From assembly GCA_044598425.1 (NCBI GenBank), contig CP172536.1:62001-126000 (forward strand): 64,000 bases of DNA. Direction: 5' to 3'. Source of the DNA: JAEVLT01 sp044598425. GTDB lineage: Bacteria; Bacillota; Bacilli; Bacillales; Cytobacillaceae. Below are positions 43,040 to 52,632 of this stretch, piece by piece. Both the position numbers and the translations under genes were made by a program. The notes under the pieces are model-generated. The model worked only from the letters and a program-made list of their open reading frames with translations, ran no database searches and was not told the DNA's origin. How positions within the stretch are numbered: the stretch's first letter is position 1; each line of letters opens with the position of its first letter.

Positions 43040-44113
43040 ATGTCATTTGAACGATTCATGTGTCAAGCTGTTAGCTCCTGGATGAGTGAGGAAGGGCCAG
43101 ATTCAGATATTGTTCTAAGTTCACGCATTCGACTAGCCAGAAACTTTGAAGAATTTAATTTCCCAACGATTTTTTCACATGATGAAGCAAAAGCGATCAT
43201 CGCGAAGATGGGGGAAATTTATAAACAAACTAGTTTTAAAAAATTTGGTCAAATGGAATTATTGAAAATAGACGAGATGCAGCCGCTGCAAAAGAGGGTA
43301 TTAGTAGAAAAACATCTTATTAGTCCTCAATTAGCAGAGGATTCCCCATATGGAGCCTGCTTGGTAACAGAAAATGAAGAAGTCAGTATAATGATCAACG
43401 AGGAAGATCATCTTCGCATCCAGTGTTTATTTCCCGGACTGCAGCTTTCAGAGGCTTTAAAGGCAGCCAATGATATTGATGATTGGCTTGAAAGTTATAT
43501 TCATTTTGCCTTTGATGAGGAACGCGGATATTTGACCAGCTGCCCAACAAATGTGGGAACGGGCCTTCGGGCATCAGTTATGATGCATTTGCCGGGATTG
43601 ATTTTAACCCAGCAGATGAATCGAATCGTACCAGCGATTAGTCAGTTAGGCTTAGTGGTAAGAGGAATATATGGTGAAGGCAGCGAAGCGCTGGGAAATA
43701 TTTTTCAAATATCAAATCAGATCACATTGGGGAAATCGGAACAGGATATTGTTGAAGATTTACAAAGTGTGGTCAGCCAGCTGATTTCTCAAGAAAGGTC
43801 AGCGCGAGAAGCATTACGCAAGACTTCGGACATACAATTAGAAGACAGGGTGTTTAGGTCCTATGGGGTTTTAGCTAATAGCCGCATCATTGAAACAAAG
43901 GAAGCAGCAAGATGCTTATCGGATGTTCGGCTTGGGATTGATATGGGATATATCAAGAACGTTTCCAAAAATATTTTAAATGAATTAATGATCTTAACCC
44001 AACCAGGTTTTCTTCAGCAATATGCCGGAGGTCCGCTTAGACCGCATGAACGGGATATTCGAAGAGCTGGCTTAATTAGGGAAAGGTTAATGATGGAACA
44101 AGAAAAAAAGTAA
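43040..44113 (+). CDS. mcsB: Protein-arginine kinase McsB
   Basis: The 357-aa protein is related to phosphagen kinases and phosphorylates arginines in CtsR and in client proteins, marking the latter for ClpCP. Conserved stretches are DIVLSSRIRLARNFE, EERGYLTSCPTNVGTGLRAS and GEGSEA; the C-terminal RDIRRAGLIRERL provides the phospho-arginine-binding arginines (RDXXRA). The start follows the mcsA stop with no gap. Confidence 0.96.
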   Translation: MSFERFMCQAVSSWMSEEGPDSDIVLSSRIRLARNFEEFNFPTIFSHDEAKAIIAKMGEIYKQTSFKKFGQMELLKIDEMQPLQKRVLVEKHLISPQLAEDSPYGACLVTENEEVSIMINEEDHLRIQCLFPGLQLSEALKAANDIDDWLESYIHFAFDEERGYLTSCPTNVGTGLRASVMMHLPGLILTQQMNRIVPAISQLGLVVRGIYGEGSEALGNIFQISNQITLGKSEQDIVEDLQSVVSQLISQERSAREALRKTSDIQLEDRVFRSYGVLANSRIIETKEAARCLSDVRLGIDMGYIKNVSKNILNELMILTQPGFLQQYAGGPLRPHERDIRRAGLIRERLMMEQEKK

Positions 44114-44126
44114 GGAGGAAACCATT

Positions 44127-46559
44127 ATGATGTTCGGCCGTTTTACGGAAAGAGCGCAAAAAGTATTAGCGCTGGCACAGGAAGAAGCAATTCGTCTGGG
44201 ACATAACAATATTGGAACAGAGCATATTTTACTAGGACTTGTACGTGAAGGTGAAGGAATTGCCGCAAAAGCTCTTTATGGTCTTGGTTTAGGTGCAGAA
44301 AAAATTCAAAAAGAAGTTGAAAATTTAATTGGAAAAGGCCAGGACACTTCTCAAACGATTCACTATACCCCGCGTGCAAAAAAAGTGATTGAACTGTCAA
44401 TGGATGAGGCCCGCAAACTCGGGCATTCCTATGTCGGTACAGAACATATTTTACTCGGGCTAATCCGTGAAGGTGAAGGTGTGGCCGCAAGAGTTCTTAA
44501 TAACCTTGGCGTAAGTTTAAATAAAGCACGCCAGCAAGTACTGCAATTATTAGGTAGCAATGAATCCGGCGGACACCAAGGCGCTTCAGCAAACGCGAAT
44601 ACGCCAACTTTAGACAGCCTTGCGCGGGATCTTACCGCGATCGCAAGGGAAGGAAGCTTGGATCCAGTTATTGGCCGCGCAAAAGAAATTCAGCGGGTGA
44701 TTGAAGTGCTCAGCCGCCGGACGAAAAACAACCCGGTCTTAATTGGCGAGCCTGGTGTTGGTAAAACAGCGATTGCTGAAGGCCTTGCCCAGCAAATTGT
44801 CAATAATGAAGTACCGGAAATTTTGCGTGAAAAACGCGTCATGACACTAGATATGGGAACGGTTGTAGCAGGAACAAAATATCGTGGTGAATTTGAAGAC
44901 CGGTTAAAGAAAGTAATGGATGAAATCCGTCAAGCCGGCAATATTATTCTATTTATTGATGAGCTCCATACGTTAATTGGTGCTGGCGGTGCAGAAGGGG
45001 CGATCGACGCTTCCAATATCTTAAAGCCTTCCCTTGCCCGGGGCGAGCTTCAATGCATTGGAGCAACGACGCTTGATGAATATCGTAAATACATTGAAAA
45101 AGATGCAGCGCTTGAACGCCGTTTTCAGCCAATCCGTGTCGATGAACCGACCCTTGAGGAATCGATTCAAATTTTACAAGGATTACGGGACCGTTATGAG
45201 GCCCATCATCGGGTGTCAATCAAAGATGATGCAATTGAGGCAGCAGTCAAATTATCCGACCGCTATATTTCCGACCGCTTCTTGCCGGATAAAGCAATCG
45301 ATCTAATTGATGAAGCAGGTTCAAAAGTACGTCTTCGTTCTTATACAACGCCACCAAATTTAAAGGAATTGGAAGCGAAGCTTGAAGAAGTCCGAAAAGA
45401 AAAGGATGCGGCTGTGCAAAGCCAGGAATTTGAAAAGGCAGCTTCGTTAAGAGATTCAGAGCAGCGTCTGCGTGAGCAGCTCGAAGAAACAAAGAAGAAT
45501 TGGAAAGAAAAACAAGGACAAGAAAATAGTGAAGTAACGGTTGAAGATATCGCAAATGTAGTGTCCAGCTGGACGGGAATCCCAGTTTCCAAACTGGCGC
45601 AAACAGAAACCGAAAAGCTGTTAAATTTGGAAGAAATTTTGCATTCACGCGTGATTGGTCAGGAAGAGGCAGTCAAAGCCGTGTCGAAGGCTGTACGCCG
45701 TGCAAGAGCAGGCTTAAAAGATCCAAAGCGGCCAATTGGCTCATTTGTTTTCCTTGGACCTACGGGTGTCGGTAAAACGGAGCTTGCCCGCGCACTTGCC
45801 GAGGCAATGTTTGGCGACGAGGATGCAATGATTCGCATTGATATGTCTGAATACATGGAAAAGCATTCGACATCACGGCTTGTCGGTTCACCTCCAGGAT
45901 ATGTAGGCTATGAGGAAGGCGGCCAACTCACAGAAAAAGTTCGCAGAAAACCTTATTCTGTTATACTGCTTGATGAAATTGAAAAAGCGCATCCGGATGT
46001 CTTTAATATCCTGCTGCAGGTTTTGGAGGATGGGCGTTTAACGGATTCAAAAGGCAGAACGGTTGATTTCCGCAACACCGTTTTGATCATGACTTCCAAT
46101 GTGGGTGCAGAGGCGTTAAAACGGAATAAATATGTTGGATTTAACATTCAAGACGGCGAGCACGATTACAAGGATATGAAGGGCAAGGTGATGGAAGAGC
46201 TAAAAAAGGCATTCCGTCCAGAGTTCTTAAACCGTATTGATGAAATCATTGTCTTCCATGCACTTGAGAAAAAGCACTTACAGGAAATTGTTACGCTATT
46301 GTCTGATCAGCTTGTGAAACGTTTAAAAGAAATGGATATCTCAATCGAATTGACAGATGCAGCGAAAGATAAAATTTCAAAAGAAGGCTATGATCCAGAA
46401 TACGGTGCCCGCCCATTGCGCCGCGCGATTCAAAAGCACATTGAAGACCGCCTATCAGAAGAACTCCTAAAAGGCACATTAAAAGTAGGACAGCATGCGG
46501 TAATTGATGTAGCAGATGATGAGTTTGTTGTACGAACACAAACAAGCCTTGTCAAATAA
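44127..46559 (+). CDS. clpC: ATP-dependent Clp protease ATPase subunit ClpC
   Basis: The 810-aa Hsp100 unfoldase works with ClpP. It has two N-terminal Clp_N repeats (about 1-145), AAA-1 with Walker A GEPGVGKT (207-214), a middle region with the UVR-like segment that binds MecA/McsB (about 420-455), and AAA-2 with GPTGVGKT (544-551). AAGGAGG precedes ATG 44127. The transcript is terminated at 46598-46640, so radA may be expressed partly on its own. Confidence 0.97.
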   Translation: MMFGRFTERAQKVLALAQEEAIRLGHNNIGTEHILLGLVREGEGIAAKALYGLGLGAEKIQKEVENLIGKGQDTSQTIHYTPRAKKVIELSMDEARKLGHSYVGTEHILLGLIREGEGVAARVLNNLGVSLNKARQQVLQLLGSNESGGHQGASANANTPTLDSLARDLTAIAREGSLDPVIGRAKEIQRVIEVLSRRTKNNPVLIGEPGVGKTAIAEGLAQQIVNNEVPEILREKRVMTLDMGTVVAGTKYRGEFEDRLKKVMDEIRQAGNIILFIDELHTLIGAGGAEGAIDASNILKPSLARGELQCIGATTLDEYRKYIEKDAALERRFQPIRVDEPTLEESIQILQGLRDRYEAHHRVSIKDDAIEAAVKLSDRYISDRFLPDKAIDLIDEAGSKVRLRSYTTPPNLKELEAKLEEVRKEKDAAVQSQEFEKAASLRDSEQRLREQLEETKKNWKEKQGQENSEVTVEDIANVVSSWTGIPVSKLAQTETEKLLNLEEILHSRVIGQEEAVKAVSKAVRRARAGLKDPKRPIGSFVFLGPTGVGKTELARALAEAMFGDEDAMIRIDMSEYMEKHSTSRLVGSPPGYVGYEEGGQLTEKVRRKPYSVILLDEIEKAHPDVFNILLQVLEDGRLTDSKGRTVDFRNTVLIMTSNVGAEALKRNKYVGFNIQDGEHDYKDMKGKVMEELKKAFRPEFLNRIDEIIVFHALEKKHLQEIVTLLSDQLVKRLKEMDISIELTDAAKDKISKEGYDPEYGARPLRRAIQKHIEDRLSEELLKGTLKVGQHAVIDVADDEFVVRTQTSLVK

Positions 46560-46597
46560 AGGTTTACTCCTTGACCCTGTAACATGAAATCAGATTT

Positions 46598-46640
46598 GAG
46601 GTACACGTTAATATTGCTCATCGTGTACCTCTTTTTATTT
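46598..46640 (+). terminator. Terminator after clpC
   Basis: A perfect 10-bp stem GAGGTACACG / CGTGTACCTC with a 14-base loop, then TTTTTATTTT. Confidence 0.85.
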
Positions 46641-46666
46641 TAAAGATATGGAAGGAAGTTTTTTGA

Positions 46667-48049
46667 ATGGTAAAAAGGAAAACAAAATTCATGTGTCAGG
46701 CGTGCGGCTATGAATCACCGAAGTGGATGGGAAAATGTCCTGGTTGCGGGGAATGGAACAAAATGGTAGAAGAAGTTGAGATTACGGGACCCACACGACG
46801 TGGGGCTTTTGCTCACTCACAGGGCGGGTCAGCCGTTTTGTCAAAACCAACATCGATTACTTCGATTGAAACAGTGAGTGAGCCGAGAATCCAGACAGAG
46901 TTAAAAGAGCTGAACCGCGTTTTAGGCGGAGGTGTGGTAAAAGGTTCGTTAGTCTTAATTGGCGGTGATCCTGGGATTGGAAAGTCAACACTTCTTTTAC
47001 AGGTTTCGTCCCAGTTAGCGAGAAAAGGCAATAAAGTTTTGTACATATCAGGCGAAGAATCATTAAGACAAACGAAGCTGCGTGCTGATCGATTGGCGGT
47101 TTCTTCAGAAAATTTATTTGTTTTTGCAGAAACGAATCTAGAAGAGATTAATCGGACGATAGAGAGTGCAGAACCGGGATTTGTCATTATTGATTCCATT
47201 CAGACTATTTACCATCCTGAGGTAACCTCTGCGCCAGGAAGCGTTTCGCAAGTTCGGGAATGCACCGCTGAATTGATGAGAATGGGCAAGACAAAAGGAA
47301 TCGCCATTTTTATTGTCGGCCATGTGACGAAAGAAGGATCGATCGCAGGTCCAAGACTGCTGGAACATATGGTGGATACTGTGCTTTATTTTGAAGGAGA
47401 AAGACACCATACGTACAGAATTTTGCGGGCAGTCAAGAACCGATTTGGCTCGACAAATGAAATGGGAATTTTTGAAATGAAAGAATTTGGGCTGGAAGAG
47501 GTTGAAAATCCATCCGAAATCTTTTTGGAAGAAAGGTCACGCGGAGCAGCTGGATCGACTGTTGTAGCCTCAATGGAGGGAACACGCCCTGTTTTAGTGG
47601 AAATTCAGGCATTGATTTCGCCGACAAGTTTTGGAAATCCAAGAAGGATGGCTACGGGTATTGACCATAACAGAGTCCCGCTATTGATGGCTGTCTTAGA
47701 AAAAAGGGTAGGAATGCTTTTACAAAATCAAGATGCATATTTAAAGGTCGCTGGCGGTGTAAAATTAGATGAGCCGGCCATTGATTTAGCAATCGCAGTT
47801 AGCATTGCTTCCAGCTTTCGCGATAAACCGACAAAGCCAACAGACTGCATTATTGGGGAAGTAGGATTAACAGGAGAGATTAGAAGAGTTTCACGAATTG
47901 AACAACGGGTGCAGGAAGCTGCAAAACTCGGCTTTGAAAGAGTTATTTTACCGAAAAATAATCTGGGCGGATGGAGAGGACCGGAAGGAATTGAACTGAT
48001 TGGTGTTTCGTCCGTTCATGAAGCGTTAAAGGCGGCATTCGGCGATTAG
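46667..48049 (+). CDS. radA: DNA repair helicase RadA (Sms)
   Basis: The 460-aa protein is a RecA-like branch-migration helicase. It has an N-terminal C4 zinc finger (C10, C13, C24, C27), Walker A GGDPGIGKS (99-107), the KNRFG motif (257-261) and a C-terminal Lon-like domain. In B. subtilis disA follows, and RadA controls DisA activity; here disA is absent. GGAAGG lies upstream of ATG 46667. Confidence 0.96.
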   Translation: MVKRKTKFMCQACGYESPKWMGKCPGCGEWNKMVEEVEITGPTRRGAFAHSQGGSAVLSKPTSITSIETVSEPRIQTELKELNRVLGGGVVKGSLVLIGGDPGIGKSTLLLQVSSQLARKGNKVLYISGEESLRQTKLRADRLAVSSENLFVFAETNLEEINRTIESAEPGFVIIDSIQTIYHPEVTSAPGSVSQVRECTAELMRMGKTKGIAIFIVGHVTKEGSIAGPRLLEHMVDTVLYFEGERHHTYRILRAVKNRFGSTNEMGIFEMKEFGLEEVENPSEIFLEERSRGAAGSTVVASMEGTRPVLVEIQALISPTSFGNPRRMATGIDHNRVPLLMAVLEKRVGMLLQNQDAYLKVAGGVKLDEPAIDLAIAVSIASSFRDKPTKPTDCIIGEVGLTGEIRRVSRIEQRVQEAAKLGFERVILPKNNLGGWRGPEGIELIGVSSVHEALKAAFGD

Positions 48050-48274
48050 CAGTATTCTTTAGAATGCATTGAATATCCTTTAAAAAGTATGCTAAAATAT
48101 ACAACTTTGCTTTTATTTGACACCAGTTTTTTACGATGCTACCCTAGGAGAAGAACAGGTTTTCTTCATTTTTAACGTATTTATTTACATTTTTATTTCA
48201 ATTGGAAAAAATATCTGTGATAAAAGGTTTCAATTTAGGGATTATGCTTATAATGAGTAAAAGGAGGTGAAGGA

Positions 48275-49366
48275 ATGTTAAAACGAATTGTTCAAGCTTG
48301 TTTCCTAATAACCGGGGGAACACTTGGAATTTTGCTAATTCCGGAGCTATTATCACTACTAAATATGGATAACATTCCGGCGATCAATAACTCATATGTT
48401 ACGGTTATTTTAGGTGCCATTATTTTTTATCTTATAACTTTTTGGGCAGTGGATTATTTCATTGATTTTATAAAGTGGGCAGAAGATTCACTTGTGAAGG
48501 TTCCTGTTACAGATGTGCTGTTTGGTAGCATTGGGCTCATTTTTGGGCTGTTAGTTGCATTTTTAATTGGATTCGCGCTAAATGCCATCAAACTGCCGAT
48601 TGTCAACACCATTGCACCGATTTTACTGACGTTATTATTCGGTTATCTCGGATTTCAAGTCGGATTTAAAAAACGTGATGAGCTTTTGAGCTTGTTTACC
48701 AATCGTATTGGGAAAAAGAAAACGGGTGAAGAAGAAAGCGAGAAAGTACTAGCTGGTCATTCTTTAAAAATTTTAGATACAAGTGTAATCATTGATGGCA
48801 GGGTAGCCGATATTTGCCAAACCGGCTTTTTGGAAGGAACGATCGTGATACCGCATTTTGTACTTGAGGAATTACAGCATATTGCTGATTCATCCGATGT
48901 TTTGAAGCGCAATCGTGGCCGCCGTGGGCTTGATATTTTAAACCGGATTCAAAAAGAATTAGCAATAAAAGTCGAAATTTATGAAGGCGACTTTGAGGAA
49001 ATTCAGGAAGTTGACAGCAAGCTTGTGAAACTGGCAAAATTGACAAATGGAATTCTTGTTACCAACGACTTTAACCTGAATAAAGTATGTGAACTGCAGA
49101 ATGTAACGGTTCTAAACATTAATGATTTGGCCAATGCAGTCAAACCTGTTGTTCTGCCTGGAGAAGAGTTGAGTGTGCAGGTTATTAAGGATGGAAAAGA
49201 ATATCACCAAGGAGTCGCCTATTTGGATGACGGAACAATGATTGTAGTAGAAGAAGGACGGGAGTACATCGGAAAACGCATTGATGTTCTCGTTACAAGT
49301 GTACTGCAGACTTCAGCGGGCCGGATGATTTTTGCAAAACCGAAATTATTAGAAAAAGCATTGTAG
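48275..49366 (+). CDS. pinR: PIN/TRAM-domain membrane protein PinR (YacL)
   Basis: The 363-aa protein has four hydrophobic segments in residues 1-135, a PIN nuclease fold (from about 160, ILDTSVIIDGRVADICQTGF, with acidic metal residues in LVTNDFNLN), and a C-terminal TRAM domain (about 290-350). It is a predicted membrane-associated RNase; the substrate is unknown. AAGGAGGTGAAGG precedes ATG 48275. It is preceded by a TATAAT at 48249-48254 with a poor -35. Confidence 0.92.
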   Translation: MLKRIVQACFLITGGTLGILLIPELLSLLNMDNIPAINNSYVTVILGAIIFYLITFWAVDYFIDFIKWAEDSLVKVPVTDVLFGSIGLIFGLLVAFLIGFALNAIKLPIVNTIAPILLTLLFGYLGFQVGFKKRDELLSLFTNRIGKKKTGEEESEKVLAGHSLKILDTSVIIDGRVADICQTGFLEGTIVIPHFVLEELQHIADSSDVLKRNRGRRGLDILNRIQKELAIKVEIYEGDFEEIQEVDSKLVKLAKLTNGILVTNDFNLNKVCELQNVTVLNINDLANAVKPVVLPGEELSVQVIKDGKEYHQGVAYLDDGTMIVVEEGREYIGKRIDVLVTSVLQTSAGRMIFAKPKLLEKAL

Positions 49367-49423
49367 GATAAACATGGTTTAAAATGTTAGAAGTATCATT
49401 TAAAAACATTTATAAAGAAACAC

Positions 49424-49448
49424 GCAAGCGCATTACGAGTGCGCTTGC
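49424..49448. repeat. Perfect palindromic hairpin upstream of ispD
   Basis: GCAAGCGCA (49424-49432) and TGCGCTTGC (49440-49448) are a perfect 9-bp inverted repeat with a seven-base loop. There is no T-run, so it is not a normal terminator. The sequence resembles the ends of the REP-like repeat (GCGCAAGCGCC). Confidence 0.65.
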
Positions 49449-49475
49449 GCTGGATAAACAGATTGGGGTTTTATT

Positions 49476-50165
49476 ATGGCTTACCAGGTCATTATTCCGG
49501 CTGCAGGCCAAGGAAAACGGATGGGAGCGGGGAAGAATAAACTTTTGATTGAGCTAAATGGCATGCCTGTATTCATTCATACCCTGATGGTGTTTGAAAA
49601 GGATGAAAGATGCGATGGAATTATTTTAGCGATTCACCCCCAAGATGAATGGGAGTTTACTTCCTTGCTTGAAAAATATAAAATCACCAAAGTAAAGGGA
49701 TTGGTTCATGGAGGCAAGGAGCGACAGCACAGTATTTACCATGCGCTTAAGACAGTGAAAAGCAATGGAGTTGTCCTTGTTCATGACGGAGCCCGCCCTT
49801 TTATCAAGAAAGAGTTTATTCACCGTTTAACAGAGACTGCTGAAACAACAGGCGCAGCTATTATTGGGGTTCCCGTTAAAGACACGATGAAGAAAGTTAA
49901 GGATGCTGTTGTAGTTGAAACGGTTGAGAGATCTAGCTTGTGGGTTGCCCAAACTCCACAAGCTTTTCATATGTCAATTTTACTTAAAGCATATGAACAG
50001 GCTGAGAAGGACCAGTTTGTTGGTACAGATGATGCAAGCCTAGTAGAAAGAATTGCTGTACCGGTCACGATCGTTGAAGGGGACTACGACAATATTAAAC
50101 TGACGACTCCGGAGGATTTATTTTTTGCGGAAGCGATTTTAAAAAAGCAAAATCGATATAGGTGA
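49476..50165 (+). CDS. ispD: 2-C-methyl-D-erythritol 4-phosphate cytidylyltransferase
   Basis: The 229-aa enzyme carries out the third step of the MEP isoprenoid pathway. It has the nucleotide-binding start IPAAGQGKRMGAGKNK and conserved VHDGARPF. GGGG precedes ATG 49476. It is directly followed by ispF, the pathway's fifth enzyme, with a 4-base to 17-base spacing depending on the ispF start. Confidence 0.95.
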   Translation: MAYQVIIPAAGQGKRMGAGKNKLLIELNGMPVFIHTLMVFEKDERCDGIILAIHPQDEWEFTSLLEKYKITKVKGLVHGGKERQHSIYHALKTVKSNGVVLVHDGARPFIKKEFIHRLTETAETTGAAIIGVPVKDTMKKVKDAVVVETVERSSLWVAQTPQAFHMSILLKAYEQAEKDQFVGTDDASLVERIAVPVTIVEGDYDNIKLTTPEDLFFAEAILKKQNRYR

Positions 50166-50182
50166 AAAAGGAGTTTTTGAAA

Positions 50183-50659
50183 ATGTTCCGGATTGGACAA
50201 GGTTTCGATGTACACCAGTTAGTTGAAGGCCGTCCGCTTGTGATCGGGGGAATTTCGATTCCATACGAAAAAGGACTGCTAGGTCATTCAGATGCAGACG
50301 TCTTATTGCATACGATTGCGGACGCCTGTCTTGGAGCAATTGGTGAAGGTGATATTGGCAGGCATTTTCCAGATACGGATCCGCTTTTTAAAGATGCCGA
50401 TTCTGCCAAGCTCTTGGCACATGTCTGGACGCTTGTAAAGCAGAAAGGGTACGAGCTGGCAAATGTCGACTGTACGATTATTGCTCAGAAGCCGAAGATG
50501 GCTCCTTATATTGAGCAAATGAAAGGAAGAATAGCTGAATTACTTGAAGCGCAAACAGAGCAAATTAATGTCAAAGCAACAACAACTGAGAAATTAGGCT
50601 TCACAGGGAGAGAAGAGGGAATTGCTGCACAAGCTGTAGTATTGCTGAAGAAGATTTAA
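50183..50659 (+). CDS. ispF: 2-C-methyl-D-erythritol 2,4-cyclodiphosphate synthase
   Basis: The 158-aa trimeric zinc enzyme has metal ligands in GQGFDVHQL and GHSDADVLLH, and the substrate loop TTTEKLGFTGREEGI. ATG 50183 has AAGGAG (50167-50172) 10 bases upstream and matches the B. subtilis N-terminus MFRIGQGFD; the GTG at 50162 lies before that site and is rejected. Confidence 0.95.
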   Translation: MFRIGQGFDVHQLVEGRPLVIGGISIPYEKGLLGHSDADVLLHTIADACLGAIGEGDIGRHFPDTDPLFKDADSAKLLAHVWTLVKQKGYELANVDCTIIAQKPKMAPYIEQMKGRIAELLEAQTEQINVKATTTEKLGFTGREEGIAAQAVVLLKKI

Positions 50660-50777
50660 TGAGGAAAACGATCTGCTTTGATTTAAATTAGGAGCAATAC
50701 AACAATCCTCTTTATCGTTTAAAAACACAATGGTAAAATGAATCAGGAAAAAACAGATGGATTCAGGAGGTCCAGTG

Positions 50778-52235
50778 ATGTCAAACGAAGTTCGCGTGCG
50801 GTACGCACCAAGCCCAACGGGATTTTTGCATATTGGTAATGCTCGTACCGCGCTATTTAATTATTTATTTGCACGCAGCCAAGGCGGAAAATTCATCATC
50901 CGCATTGAAGATACGGATAAAAAGCGAAATGTTGAGGGCGGAGAACAAAGCCAATTAAAATACTTAAAATGGCTTGGAATGGATTGGGACGAAAGTGTAG
51001 ATGTCGGCGGCGAATATGGACCTTACCGCCAATCGGAAAGAAATGATCTATATAAAGGCTACTATGAGCAATTAGTCGAAAACGGCCACGCTTTTAAATG
51101 CTATTGCAGCGAAGAAGAGCTTGAGGCGGAGCGGGAAGAACAAATGGCAAGAGGAGAAACGCCGCATTATTCAGGCAAGTGCCGCCATTTAACGGAAGAG
51201 GAACGTTCACGCTTTGAAGCACAGGGGAGGGAACCAAGTATCCGTCTTAAAGTTCCTGCAGGGAAAACCTACACGTTTGACGATATGGTAAAAGGGGTCG
51301 TTTCGTTTGAGTCAGAAGGTCTAGGTGACTGGGTTATAATAAAAAAGGACGGAACACCAACCTATAATTTTGCAGTGGCAATCGATGATCATTTGATGAA
51401 AATTACACATGTTTTGCGGGGCGATGATCATATTTCCAACACACCAAAACAGTTAATGGTTTATGAAGCATTGGGTTGGGAGCCACCTATTTTTGGCCAT
51501 ATGACACTCATTGTGAATGAGAGCCGGAAAAAGCTAAGTAAACGTGATGGATCTATCATTCAATTTATCGAACAATATGAAGAATTAGGGTACTTGCCAG
51601 AAGCACTTTTTAATTTTATTGCATTGCTTGGCTGGTCACCGCAGGGAGAAGAAGAGATTTATTCCAAACAGGAATTTATTGAAATTTTTGATGCGAATCG
51701 ATTATCCAAGTCACCTGCACTATTTGATCAAAACAAGCTTACTTGGATGAACAATCAATACGTGAAAAAAGCGGATCTCGACAGGGTGGTTGCTATATCG
51801 CTTCCGCACTTAATCAAAGCGGGCCGGCTTCCTGAAAATATGAATGAAGAACAAGCGGCTTGGGCTCGCAACCTGATTGAATTATTCCAGGAAAAAATGA
51901 GCTATGGTGCTGAAATTGTGGAACTGACGGATATGTTCTTTAAGGATGAAGCAGAATATGAGGAAGAAGCGAAAGAAATTTTGGCGGGTGAACAAGTGCC
52001 AGAAGTGTTAGCCGCATTCTCCCAGGAACTTGATAAGCTTGAAGTTTTCAAAGCCGATGGAATTAAAGCAGCAATGAAAGCAGTTCAAAAATCAACTGGG
52101 CAAAAGGGGAAAAATTTATTTATGCCAATTCGGGTAGCGGTGACAGGTCAGACGCACGGACCCGATCTGCCAAAGGCGATTGAATTATTAGGCAAGGAAA
52201 AAGTTCAATCGCGTCTTCGGAAAATTATCAGTTAA
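50778..52235 (+). CDS. gltX: Glutamyl-tRNA synthetase
   Basis: The protein is 485 aa. It is a class I synthetase with the HIGH box as GFLHIGNART and the KMSKS box as KKLSKRDGS, followed by the helical anticodon-binding region. In Bacillus it is non-discriminating and also charges tRNA-Gln for transamidation. AGGAGG (50765-50770) supports ATG 50778 rather than ATG 50757. A promoter for the next transcript overlaps its stop codon. Confidence 0.96.
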   Translation: MSNEVRVRYAPSPTGFLHIGNARTALFNYLFARSQGGKFIIRIEDTDKKRNVEGGEQSQLKYLKWLGMDWDESVDVGGEYGPYRQSERNDLYKGYYEQLVENGHAFKCYCSEEELEAEREEQMARGETPHYSGKCRHLTEEERSRFEAQGREPSIRLKVPAGKTYTFDDMVKGVVSFESEGLGDWVIIKKDGTPTYNFAVAIDDHLMKITHVLRGDDHISNTPKQLMVYEALGWEPPIFGHMTLIVNESRKKLSKRDGSIIQFIEQYEELGYLPEALFNFIALLGWSPQGEEEIYSKQEFIEIFDANRLSKSPALFDQNKLTWMNNQYVKKADLDRVVAISLPHLIKAGRLPENMNEEQAAWARNLIELFQEKMSYGAEIVELTDMFFKDEAEYEEEAKEILAGEQVPEVLAAFSQELDKLEVFKADGIKAAMKAVQKSTGQKGKNLFMPIRVAVTGQTHGPDLPKAIELLGKEKVQSRLRKIIS

Positions 52236-52260
52236 CATTCAAGCCAAAATATACTATAGT
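52232..52260 (+). promoter_or_regulatory. Sigma A promoter for the cysE-cysS T-box transcript
   Basis: TTAACA (52232-52237) overlaps the gltX stop; a 17-base spacer and TATAGT (52255-52260) follow. Confidence 0.65.
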
Positions 52261-52299
52261 AAAAGAAAACGATGAATTACGTAAAAGTGTAGAAGAGGA

Positions 52300-52547
52300 A
52301 AAGTAGAAAAATGATGCCTTATAGAGAGGACCATCATCGGCTGAAAGTGGTTCAGGCCGCTCATTTTTTGAAGTGCACCTCGGAGTCCCGGTTCGAAAGG
52401 AGTTTTTCCGTGTAGATTTGGGCGGAGCCTTCCGTTAACAAGGTAAAAGTTGAGACCCTCATTTCACACGGTTTACTGTGAATCGGTCTAAACAGAGTGG
52501 AACCGCGCCAAAGCGTCTCTGTCGATCATGACAGAGGCGTTTTTTTA
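52300..52547 (+). promoter_or_regulatory. T-box riboswitch, cysteine-specific
   Basis: The leader holds the T-box core AGAGTGGAACCGCG (52494-52507), which is immediately followed by a terminator stem CGTCTCTGTC / GACAGAGGCG (52514-52539) and TTTTTTT. The upstream stem contains GAAGTGCACC; the TGC at 52374-52376 is the likely specifier codon, matching tRNA-Cys and the downstream genes cysE and cysS. Uncharged tRNA-Cys should pair with the T-box and allow read-through. The 5' limit is approximate. Confidence 0.92.
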
Positions 52548-52632
52548 TAGGCCAAACAGGCTAAAGACAAGTTTCTAACCGCAAGACTCAAGAAGCCGCT
52601 TTATTTTTACGATACCGAAGGGGGAAGGGTAA

